Shown: positions 1 to 5,647 of the stretch, piece after piece | How positions within the stretch are numbered: position 1 is the stretch's first letter | Layout of the letters: every line of letters begins with the position of its first letter | Source of the DNA: Actinomycetes bacterium | GTDB lineage: Bacteria > Actinomycetota > Actinomycetes > Actinomycetales > Actinomycetaceae | Reading direction: 5' to 3' | Length of the DNA: 8,069 nucleotides | NCBI GenBank assembly: GCA_023420745.1 | Contig: JAEZVQ010000113.1 | Coordinates: 1-8,069, forward strand | The notes under the pieces: generated by a model | Database searches by the model: none | What the model was told of the DNA's origin: nothing | The model's input: the letters and a program-made list of their open reading frames with translations, nothing else | Translations under genes and position numbers: made by a program

Positions 1-938
1 ACGATCCCCGGTGCGAGCGGTTCATCGCCAACGCTTGCGGCAAACTCCGTGAGCATCTGCTGAGCGTCGTTGACGATGATGCGATCCTCGGTGCGTACGC
101 CGTGGAGTAGCCACCGCGCTAACTCAAGTTCTGCGTAGAACTGGGCACGTGTCATCACGTGGAGATCCGGCGCTTCTCGACGCGCCTGCGAATACGCGCG
201 CACACACTCATCGGTGGCGTCACCGGCATTGGCAACGACGCGACCGAGGTCGAGCGCCGGGTCGCCGAGGTGAGCGGCAGAGAACCCCGACAGTGCGGTG
301 ACAAGACCACCGGAGACAAGTGCACACTCGATGTCGAAATCCCCGTGAACCACCGTCGGAGAAAAACGCCACAGGTGCTCGTCGCCGATCACCGCTTCCC
401 AGCGTTCGTAGAGGTTACCGGGCAGAGCCCACGCGTCGCGCACCTCGCGCAACGTCATCCGGACGCGGTCGCGACACGTCGGCGCGTCGTAGATTGGCAA
501 ACCGGAGCGTTCAATGATGGCGGCGGGGAGATTGTGGACGGCGGCGAGAGTGCGACCAATCGACAGTGCCACCGTGCGATTCGACGCCAGCTCCTCCCAC
601 GTGGTGGAGGTACCGGGAAGCGCACGGTGGATCGACACGTAGGTGGTGGGTGCCACCATCGCGTGTGCCGCGGGAACGGGGACGTCGAAGGGAATGTAGT
701 GGCGTTGACAAGCGCGGTGGAGGTAGCGAAGTAGCAGTGCTTCCGCTTCAGCATCGAGGCTTGCACGCTGCTGGCGGGGAACGGTGACAATCCAGCGTTT
801 CCCCTCCGAATCGATGACTCCCTGGCGCGCGACATCGCCGTCAAACTCCGAGGGCTCAGCCAAGCCGACGACCTCAAGTTGCGGCATCACGAGGTGCGCG
901 TAGCCGGCCAGAACATAGGGGGAAAGCTCGTCACTCAC
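1..938 (-). CDS. Phosphotransferase-family protein (APH/Mph kinase fold), 3' end outside window; possible pseudokinase
   Basis: An open minus-strand frame reads from a GTG at 938 to the left edge without a stop: 312 complete residues, C-terminus missing. The fold is recognised from the end of the N-lobe (RWIVTVPR at 48-55, then DAEAEALLL, the helix that should carry the conserved Glu), a hinge/C-lobe region (SIGRTLAAVHNLP), the catalytic loop VVHGDFDIEC with H198 and D200, and GDPALDL after it. In the APH/Mph family HGDxxxxN and a following Asp bind metal and ATP. Here the Asn position is C205 and the Asp position, in LSGF, is G218; the usual nucleotide-binding Lys also appears replaced (about T52). 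The fold is therefore well supported but catalysis is doubtful, and no antibiotic-resistance role should be assumed. The start is uncertain: in-frame GTGs at 956 and 968 are alternatives, and 968 has a G-rich Shine-Dalgarno-like stretch just upstream. I preferred 938 because the family-like sequence begins there. It is transcribed divergently from the tad operon. Confidence 0.8.
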   Translation of the reverse strand, partial: MSDELSPYVLAGYAHLVMPQLEVVGLAEPSEFDGDVARQGVIDSEGKRWIVTVPRQQRASLDAEAEALLLRYLHRACQRHYIPFDVPVPAAHAMVAPTTYVSIHRALPGTSTTWEELASNRTVALSIGRTLAAVHNLPAAIIERSGLPIYDAPTCRDRVRMTLREVRDAWALPGNLYERWEAVIGDEHLWRFSPTVVHGDFDIECALVSGGLVTALSGFSAAHLGDPALDLGRVVANAGDATDECVRAYSQARREAPDLHVMTRAQFYAELELARWLLHGVRTEDRIIVNDAQQMLTEFAASVGDEPLAPGI

Positions 939-1016
939 ATCCCCACGATAAGACACCCGCGAGATCACCTCACCCCCACGCGCCGACGACACTCATCCAC
1001 AATCTGGACGTAGGTC

Positions 1017-1045
1017 TTTCGTCCCGGCGCATTTTGCGGTAGTGT
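1017..1045 (+). promoter_or_regulatory. Candidate promoter of the tad operon
   Basis: TAGTGT at 1040-1045 matches the actinobacterial TANNNT -10 pattern. A weak -35-like TTTCGT lies at 1017-1022, 17 bases upstream. This would give a 5' leader of roughly 65 bases before the ATG at 1118. The -35 match is poor, so this is only a candidate. Confidence 0.3.
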
Positions 1046-1054
1046 CCTCTCAAT

Positions 1055-1065
1055 CACGCGGCGTG
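1055..1065. repeat. Short inverted repeat, possible operator
   Basis: CACGC, one base, GCGTG: a perfect 5-base inverted repeat located about 10 bases downstream of the candidate -10 element, where a repressor could block transcription. The arms are short enough to arise by chance in GC-rich DNA. Confidence 0.25.
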
Positions 1066-1117
1066 TCGCCCACCACGGGCACCGCGCCACCGTTGACACA
1101 CTCACCGTGGAGTATCA

Positions 1118-2335
1118 ATGCCAACGATGACACTGACGGAACGCAACACCTGGGTGCGCCGTTGCGTCGCCGACGCGGGGATCGACCCCATCCTCGATCA
1201 ACATGCTCTGCGATCGCTTATCGAACGATCATTCGAGCATTATCCCGTGACGGACGAGGAAGATCGTCTCGCGACGATCACCGCACTGCTGGCCGACATT
1301 GGCGGCTACGGGCCACTGCAGCCGTATCTCAACGATCCCCAAGTCGAAGAGATCTACCTTAACGAGCCGGGCAAGGTATTCGTCGCGCGAAACGGCATGT
1401 CCGAACTTACCCCGGTGATCCTCACCGCCGAGGATGTGCGCGACCTCGTCGAACGGATGCTGCACCACTCCGGGCGGCGCCTCGACCTGTCAATCCCTTT
1501 CGTTGACGCGATGCTGCCAACGGGTGAGCGCCTCCACGTCGTCATCCCGCCGGTTGCCGGACGTCACTGGTCTGTCAATATTCGCAAACACCTCGTTCAT
1601 TCCGACTCAGTGGTCGACCTCGCGCGCAAAGGCATGCTCGGTGCCGACGCTGCCGGGTTCCTCATGAAAGCGATGCGAGCCGGGGTGACGATTGTCGTTT
1701 CCGGTGCCACCCAGGCGGGGAAAACGACATTCGTGCGGGCGCTCGCCGCCGAAATCCCACCCCGACGCCGCGTCATCACCTGCGAAGAGGTGTTTGAACT
1801 CAATCTCACCAACCGCGACTGCGTGGCGATGCAGACGCGAAACGTCAACGTCGAAGGGGTCGGCGCGGTGACGCTGCGTGACCTCGTACGCGAGAGTCTC
1901 CGGATGCGTCCCGAACGCATCGTCGTCGGCGAGGTGCGCGGCGCAGAAGCCCTCGACATGCTCCTCGCCATCAATGCGGGAATCCCCGGAATGTCAACCC
2001 TTCACGCCAATAGTGCAGAAGAAGCTTTACACAAGCTGTGCGTGTTGCCACTGCTGGCCGGTGGCAATATCGGTGCCGAGTTCGTGGTTCCGACCGTGGC
2101 GGCGAGTGTCGACCTCGTCATCCACATCACCCGCGATCCCGATGGGTTTCGCCATCTTGACCAGATCCGCTACGTCACCGGGCGTTGCGAAGGCGGGCGT
2201 GTGGAGTCAATGCCACTGTGGGTATGGGAGGACGGCGCATTGAAATCGGTGATGCCAATGCCGTCAGAGCTTGCTCAGCGCCTCGCCCAAGCACCCTCCG
2301 ACGTTGATCGCGATTCGGTGGGAGGTGGGCGATGA
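1118..2335 (+). CDS. cpaF: CpaF/TadA-type secretion ATPase of the Tad pilus
   Basis: The 405-residue product is a VirB11/CpaF-family hexameric ATPase that powers pilin polymerisation from the cytoplasmic face of the membrane. The N-terminal domain holds GGYGPLQPYLNDPQVEEIYLN (from residue 62; CpaF proteins share the GPL..L..D..V.EI.(V/I)N pattern) and the box around SIPFVDAMLPTGERLHV. The ATPase core has Walker A GATQAGKT (196-203), an acidic box ending in FELNL, Walker B RIVVGEVRG with E272, and the His box MSTLHANSA. The length is normal for the family. The ATG at 1118 is preceded by GGAG at 1109-1112, and an in-frame TGA lies shortly upstream, so no longer start is possible in this frame. 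It is the first gene of the operon: the TadZ/Ssd-type ParA-like gene that often precedes it in actinobacteria is absent here. The stop overlaps the next start (ATGA). Confidence 0.95.
   Translation: MPTMTLTERNTWVRRCVADAGIDPILDQHALRSLIERSFEHYPVTDEEDRLATITALLADIGGYGPLQPYLNDPQVEEIYLNEPGKVFVARNGMSELTPVILTAEDVRDLVERMLHHSGRRLDLSIPFVDAMLPTGERLHVVIPPVAGRHWSVNIRKHLVHSDSVVDLARKGMLGADAAGFLMKAMRAGVTIVVSGATQAGKTTFVRALAAEIPPRRRVITCEEVFELNLTNRDCVAMQTRNVNVEGVGAVTLRDLVRESLRMRPERIVVGEVRGAEALDMLLAINAGIPGMSTLHANSAEEALHKLCVLPLLAGGNIGAEFVVPTVAASVDLVIHITRDPDGFRHLDQIRYVTGRCEGGRVESMPLWVWEDGALKSVMPMPSELAQRLAQAPSDVDRDSVGGGR
2321..2327 (+). promoter_or_regulatory. Strong ribosome binding site of tadB-like gene
   Basis: GGAGGTG lies inside the end of cpaF, a few bases before the ATG at 2332. 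It is an almost full complement of the 16S rRNA 3' end and fixes the tadB start at the ATGA overlap. Confidence 0.7.
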
Positions 2336-3186
2336 GCATCATTCTCGGGCTGATGTTTTCCATCGGCGTGTTCCTCATCTACGCCTCGGTCACGACTCGA
2401 CCTCTTCCCACCGACGCCGCAGTGGCTGTGCTTCGCGATCGCGTGCGACTGCTGATGATGCGAGCCCATCTTGCTCGCCGTCCCAGCCGGATCTTCCTTA
2501 CCGCGGCGGTCACGATTCCGCTCGCCACGCTGACCGTGGTGCTCGCTTTGACGCGGACGCTGCCGATTGCCCTCGTCATTGCCGCGATCGTCACGCCGCT
2601 CCCGTGGGCGTGGCTTCGACGACGAACCGCTCAACGTGCCGCCACTTTGAATGCCGCCTGGCCAGACGTTGCCGACGACCTCCTCGCCGCAATCCGCTCC
2701 GGAATGGCGCTGCCCGAGGCGGTGATGCAACTCGCTACTCGCGGGCCGGAAGTGACGCGCGAATATTTCATCCTCTACGCCAGGGAATACCGCTCGTCGG
2801 GGCGTTTCGATGACGCGGTTGCCGCAGTCCAACACGCAGTGTCTGACCACAGCGGCAACCGCCTGTGCGAAGCGCTTCGCGTGGCGCGTGCGGTCGGTGG
2901 CAGTGAACTCGGTAACCTCCTGCGTGACCTCTCCGACGTCATGCGTGAAGATGCGCGCATCCGCGGTGAACTCCTCGCTCGCCAGTCATGGACAGTCAAC
3001 GCGGCACGCCTCGCCGTTGCGGCACCATGGATCGTTCTCGTGTTGATCTCGACGAGGACAGACGCCGCTTCCGCCTACACCACAGTCACCGGGATGAGCA
3101 TCCTCGCTGGAGGTGCCGCGGTGTGTGCCCTCGCGTATTGGATTATGCGGCGCATCGCGTCATTCACGGACGGGGTACGCGAATGA
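2332..3186 (+). CDS. tadB: TadB-like Tad pilus inner-membrane platform protein (T2SSF family)
   Basis: The 284-residue protein has the layout expected of TadB: an N-terminal membrane helix (about 3-20), a hydrophobic hairpin region (about 54-90), a cytoplasmic type II secretion F-like domain from about residue 108 (WPDVADDLLAAIRSGMALPEAV, then GGSELGNLLRDLSDVMREDARI), and two C-terminal membrane helices (about 227-242 and 255-272). With TadC it should form the membrane platform on which CpaF acts. The start ATG overlaps the cpaF stop (ATGA) and has a strong ribosome binding site; the stop overlaps the tadC start in the same way. The TadB label rests on gene order and the domain pattern, which TadB and TadC share. 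Confidence 0.9.
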   Translation: MSIILGLMFSIGVFLIYASVTTRPLPTDAAVAVLRDRVRLLMMRAHLARRPSRIFLTAAVTIPLATLTVVLALTRTLPIALVIAAIVTPLPWAWLRRRTAQRAATLNAAWPDVADDLLAAIRSGMALPEAVMQLATRGPEVTREYFILYAREYRSSGRFDDAVAAVQHAVSDHSGNRLCEALRVARAVGGSELGNLLRDLSDVMREDARIRGELLARQSWTVNAARLAVAAPWIVLVLISTRTDAASAYTTVTGMSILAGGAAVCALAYWIMRRIASFTDGVRE

Positions 3187-4070
3187 CCTCACTGGTTGCT
3201 GGAATCCTGCTCGGTGCCGGGCTGTGGCTCCTCATTTCGCTGATCGAACCGCCGCGCGAGCGTCTGCTGCGCCGAGTAGTACCGTCGATTCACGTACCGA
3301 CTCACGTCGAGCATTCCTCGCGTCAGCGTTATGCGCTGCTCCATTCTTTCAGTCGCTGGCTGACTCCACTGTGGGAAACGATGGGGTCGAGCGCCCAATC
3401 GGTGACCGCGAGAATGCGACACCTCGCCGTCGACACGAGTGTCGAGGAGTTTCGCATCCGGCAGGTGATTGCCGGATTCGCCGGTTTTGTCCTCGCTCTC
3501 GGCGCTCTCGGTGCGGTTTCTCGAATCCACGCGGTCCTCGCCATCCAGTGGCTGCTCGTGTCCCTCATCGGTTTTGTCTGCGGCGCCCTCGCGTACGACA
3601 AGATGCTGTCAATTCACGTCGAACGGATGACCAGGCGCCTCGCCGCACAGGTTGCCGATGCCGCCGACCTGCTGTGCCTGTCGATTTCTGCCGGGGAATC
3701 GATTGGCGCCGCGCTGACGCGAGTCCACCGCACCTGCCCGCCAGAACTGGGACGCCAACTCGGGCGAATCGTGGACTCGATCAACTCCGGAACTGCGCTG
3801 ACCCGCGCTTTTGAGCGAGCCAGAGCCGACACGCAAAGCCCCCAGCTCGTCCGCCTCATCGACACCCTCATTACTGCTGTCGAACGCGGTGCTCCGTTAT
3901 CGCGAGTGCTTCGCGATCAGGCACGCGACCTTCGCGACGACAACCGTCGTGCCTTGATCGAATCCGGAGGGCGAAAAGAAATCGCGATGCTGATCCCAGT
4001 GGTATTCCTCATCCTCCCCGTCACCGTTGTTTTTGCCCTCTACCCCGGGCTTATCGCCCTCGAATTCTGA
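3183..4070 (+). CDS. tadC: TadC-like Tad pilus inner-membrane platform protein (T2SSF family)
   Basis: The 295-residue protein has a membrane helix at the N-terminus (about 4-21), two adjacent helices (about 95-113 and 117-138), an F-like cytoplasmic domain (from about 150: RRLAAQVADAADLLCLSISAGES, then QSPQLVRLIDTLITAVERG), and a final helix ending in VVFALYPGLIAL (about 267-286). This closing pattern is typical of TadC in actinobacterial clusters. I start at the ATG at 3183, which overlaps the tadB stop (ATGA). The frame is open upstream to 2988, but that longer version lies inside tadB and encodes a charged, non-hydrophobic extension. The ribosome binding site is weak (GGGG at 3172-3175), suggesting translational coupling to tadB. 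A 46-base gap follows before the pilin gene. Confidence 0.9.
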   Translation: MTSLVAGILLGAGLWLLISLIEPPRERLLRRVVPSIHVPTHVEHSSRQRYALLHSFSRWLTPLWETMGSSAQSVTARMRHLAVDTSVEEFRIRQVIAGFAGFVLALGALGAVSRIHAVLAIQWLLVSLIGFVCGALAYDKMLSIHVERMTRRLAAQVADAADLLCLSISAGESIGAALTRVHRTCPPELGRQLGRIVDSINSGTALTRAFERARADTQSPQLVRLIDTLITAVERGAPLSRVLRDQARDLRDDNRRALIESGGRKEIAMLIPVVFLILPVTVVFALYPGLIALEF

Positions 4071-4104
4071 CCGACACACACCTTCGTTCCAGAACCAAAA
4101 GATC

Positions 4105-4109
4105 AGGAG
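4105..4109 (+). promoter_or_regulatory. Ribosome binding site of the small pilin gene
   Basis: AGGAG lies seven bases before the ATG at 4117, in an A-rich stretch that looks unstructured. It decides the start of the pilin, because the same frame is open further upstream (to 4027) inside tadC. It is the only intra-operon start preceded by a real non-coding gap. Confidence 0.7.
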
Positions 4110-4116
4110 AAACCCG

Positions 4117-4305
4117 ATGGAAATCCGCCACCACCTCGACGACCACATCACCCGTCTCGCCCTCGGACACGACACTGGCGACGTTCCCGGCTGGGTGCTC
4201 GTCACCCTGATGACCGCCGGTCTCGTCACCGCGATCTGGGCGGTCGCAGGTCCGCGACTGGTCGAACTGTTTACCACTGCCATCTCGTCGGTGACGACAC
4301 CGTGA
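4117..4305 (+). CDS. Small Flp/DUF4244-like pilin subunit
   Basis: The 62-residue product has a charged, His-rich leader (about 1-21) followed by a single hydrophobic segment (about 23-45, VPGWVLVTLMTAGLVTAIWA) and a short tail. The size and position after tadC match the Flp pilin slot, held in Mycobacterium tuberculosis by the DUF4244 protein Rv3656c. A class III prepilin cleavage site is plausible after G21 (T-G/D-V). The classic Flp Glu-Tyr pair after the cleavage site is absent: the residue at +5 is W26. It is probably the main fibre subunit or a pseudopilin, but homology is only visible as a general pattern. The stop overlaps the next GTG start (GTGA). Confidence 0.8.
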   Translation: MEIRHHLDDHITRLALGHDTGDVPGWVLVTLMTAGLVTAIWAVAGPRLVELFTTAISSVTTP

Positions 4306-4703
4306 CCACTGTCATGTCGCCCATGCGTGTCTCAGGTGGTGGCGACACCGACCGCGGCTCTCAAGTGGTGTCGCACGTCCTCGTGCAAATCCTCGTCATC
4401 ACCGTGTTCCTCGCACTACTGCAACTCGCCTTCGCCCTCCACGTGCGCAATATCACCTGGGATGCGGCGAGTGAAGGGGCACGCCGCGCCAGCCTCGCTC
4501 ACTCTCACGAAGACGACGCCACTCGGCGCGTCAGTGAACTGATGAGCGCTTCGCTCGCGGGCAGCGTCGACTACGCGACGACAGTTCGCGACCTTCCTGA
4601 CCGGGTCGAAGTGTTGATCGACGCGACCGTGCCGCTGGTCGGTCCGTGGGGAATCGGGCGTGGAATCCACGCTCACGCCACCTCCTGGAAGGAACCGCGC
4701 TGA
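4302..4703 (+). CDS. TadE-like pseudopilin 1
   Basis: The 133-residue protein has a charged leader ending in DTDRG (cleavage likely after G19), a long hydrophobic helix (about 26-46, VLVQILVITVFLALLQLAFAL) and the HVRN...AASEGARRASLA segment that is typical of TadE-like proteins. A beta-rich extracytoplasmic tail follows. In most TadE proteins the segment reads G-S-x-V-V-E-F; here it is G-S-Q-V-V-S-H, so Ser replaces the +5 Glu. The start is a GTG at 4302 overlapping the preceding stop (GTGA) with only a weak ribosome binding site, implying coupled translation. It corresponds in position to Rv3655c of the M. tuberculosis cluster. Confidence 0.85.
   Translation: MTTVMSPMRVSGGGDTDRGSQVVSHVLVQILVITVFLALLQLAFALHVRNITWDAASEGARRASLAHSHEDDATRRVSELMSASLAGSVDYATTVRDLPDRVEVLIDATVPLVGPWGIGRGIHAHATSWKEPR
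4658..4672. repeat. Palindrome copy A: GCGTGGAATCCACGC
   Basis: This perfect inverted repeat has 7-base arms around one central base. It lies near the 3' end of the first TadE-like gene, 30 bases before the start of the second. Its first 14 bases recur exactly at 5602-5615, in another gene and another reading frame. Confidence 0.45.
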
Positions 4704-5155
4704 TGAGTATGCGGGCGAGGAAAGATCAGGGGAGTCGCGTCGGCGACGATTCTGGCGAGGCAACGATTGAGTTCATCGTGTTGGCAATCGCCATCATCAT
4801 CCCGGTGATCTACCTGGTGGTGACGGCAGCCAACGTCCACGCTGCCGCATACGCCACCGAGGCGGCGGCACGCGAAACTGCGCGAATCCTCGCTCACCAT
4901 CCCGGCGACGAGGCGTACGCGCAGAAGCAGTGGCGCCAGATTTTCTCCGACTACCACATTGACGCCGGGGCGACCGTTGTCACTCGCTGCGAACCGATGC
5001 CGTGTACTGTCGAATCGACGATCACCGTCGACGTCACTTCACATGTCGCGCTTCCGTTGATCCCGCTCACCGTACTCGGTACACCGATGCCGGCCATCAC
5101 CGTGGAGTCGCACAAAACGATGCCGGTCGAAGGGGTGCGAATCGTCGATGAATGA
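4703..5155 (+). CDS. TadE-like pseudopilin 2
   Basis: The 150-residue protein starts at the ATG at 4703, which shares one base with the previous stop (TGATG) and has AAGGA a few bases upstream; an ATG at 4646 in the same frame lies inside the previous gene and is not needed. The leader ends DDSG, then GEATIEFIVLAIAII begins the membrane helix (about 19-42). Cleavage after G18 puts E23 at the canonical +5 position, the only pilin-like protein in this cluster that keeps it. Next come A-rich segments (YATEAAARETARILA) and an extracytoplasmic domain with C96 and C101 that could form a small disulfide loop. It is a typical TadE/TadF-like minor pseudopilin. The downstream gene starts inside its last codons. 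Confidence 0.85.
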   Translation: MSMRARKDQGSRVGDDSGEATIEFIVLAIAIIIPVIYLVVTAANVHAAAYATEAAARETARILAHHPGDEAYAQKQWRQIFSDYHIDAGATVVTRCEPMPCTVESTITVDVTSHVALPLIPLTVLGTPMPAITVESHKTMPVEGVRIVDE

Positions 5156-5630
5156 GCGTGGCGACAACGAGTTGGGCAGTGACTTGGGCAACGAGGCAGA
5201 TTCGGGACGAATCTCCGTGTTCATCATCGTGCTGATGGTGATTGTTATTTCGCTGGTGCTGGTGACCTCGGCGGTGACGGTCGTTCACGTCCAGCGTCGC
5301 GCACTCTACGCCTGTGCTGACGCACTGACAATGGCTGCGGTTGCCGAGGTGCACCGCGGTGACTACTACGGCAAACACGGGGCGCGTCACGCCACCCAGC
5401 GTTCAGCGGAAATCGTTGCCGAGGAGTTCGTTCGCCACCTCGATGGCTCCTGCGATGTCGGTCGTGACGTGCGCGTCGACGATGTCGTCAACGATCTCAA
5501 CACATTGACGGTGAGTGTGTCGACGACTCCGCGTCTGCCGCTGCTGCCCGCATGGCTCAATCTCGAGGCAGTGTCGCCGGTGTCACAGGGCTGGCGCATC
5601 CGCGTGGAATCCACGGCGGAAGTCGATTGA
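5148..5630 (+). CDS. TadG/Rv3654c-like membrane-anchored Tad protein
   Basis: The 160-residue protein has a polar leader (1-20, ending EADSG), then RISVFIIVLMVIVISLVLVT, a hydrophobic helix, and VHVQRRALYACADALTMAAVAEV. That last segment matches the (A/R)RRAxxAADxAALAAA pattern of Rv3654c/TadG-type proteins that close actinobacterial tad clusters. The rest is an extracytoplasmic domain of unknown role. It has no Glu after the presumed cleavage site, as is usual for this subgroup. The start at ATG 5148 overlaps the previous gene by 8 bases; AAGGGG at 5130-5135 is a rather distant ribosome binding site. It is the last gene of the tad operon; the stop is 17 bases before prfB and no terminator lies between. 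Confidence 0.8.
   Translation: MNERGDNELGSDLGNEADSGRISVFIIVLMVIVISLVLVTSAVTVVHVQRRALYACADALTMAAVAEVHRGDYYGKHGARHATQRSAEIVAEEFVRHLDGSCDVGRDVRVDDVVNDLNTLTVSVSTTPRLPLLPAWLNLEAVSPVSQGWRIRVESTAEVD
5602..5615. repeat. Palindrome copy B: GCGTGGAATCCACG
   Basis: This copy is identical over 14 bases to 4658-4671. The arms CGTGGA/TCCACG form a perfect 6-base inverted repeat around one base. It lies at the end of the TadG-like gene, 32 bases before the prfB start and just upstream of the candidate prfB -10 element, so it could be an operator for prfB. Confidence 0.45.
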
Positions 5631-5635
5631 TCCCG

Positions 5636-5641
5636 TAGGGT
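5636..5641 (+). promoter_or_regulatory. Candidate -10 element of prfB (near-leaderless)
   Basis: TAGGGT fits the TANNNT consensus and ends six bases before the prfB GTG at 5648. Transcription usually begins about seven bases after the -10, which would place it at or next to the start codon. No clear -35 is seen. The neighbouring AGGG could instead simply be the ribosome binding site. Confidence 0.4.
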
Positions 5642-5647
5642 AGGGGC

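Larger units (their letters stand above)
939..1117. other. Divergent intergenic region between the phosphotransferase and the tad operon
   Basis: This 179-base spacer must hold the 5' regulatory regions of both flanking genes. It contains a candidate plus-strand promoter (1017-1045), a short inverted repeat CACGC-G-GCGTG at 1055-1065, and a 6-base inverted pair CCACGG (1073-1078)/CCGTGG (1105-1110) whose right arm touches the cpaF ribosome binding site. If the alternative GTG at 968 is used for the minus-strand gene, the spacer shrinks to 149 bases. I saw no RNA gene and no convincing small ORF. Confidence 0.6.

Noticed and set aside
159..734. 191-codon plus-strand open frame
   Set aside because: It is antisense to the phosphotransferase gene, whose protein shows recognisable kinase-fold motifs; this frame has none.
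1093..1098. Perfect TTGACA that could be a -35 element
   Set aside because: It is only 19 bases before the cpaF ATG, so a -10 at normal spacing would fall in the start codon; no TANNNT lies there.
1042..1362. 106-codon plus-strand frame overlapping the cpaF start
   Set aside because: It mostly overlaps cpaF in another frame, is Arg/Ser-rich, and has no ribosome binding site.
1978..1986. GGGAATCCC, and GGAATCC at 3201-3207, as further copies of the palindrome
   Set aside because: They share only the central core; the flanking arms do not match, so chance is the simpler explanation.
2988..3182. Upstream extension of tadC by 65 codons
   Set aside because: It lies wholly inside tadB, has no membrane or T2SSF features, and the ATGA junction at 3183 matches the other junctions.
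4027..4116. Upstream extension of the small pilin to 92 residues
   Set aside because: It would overlap tadC by 44 bases; the ATG at 4117 has a well-spaced AGGAG and gives a normal prepilin leader.
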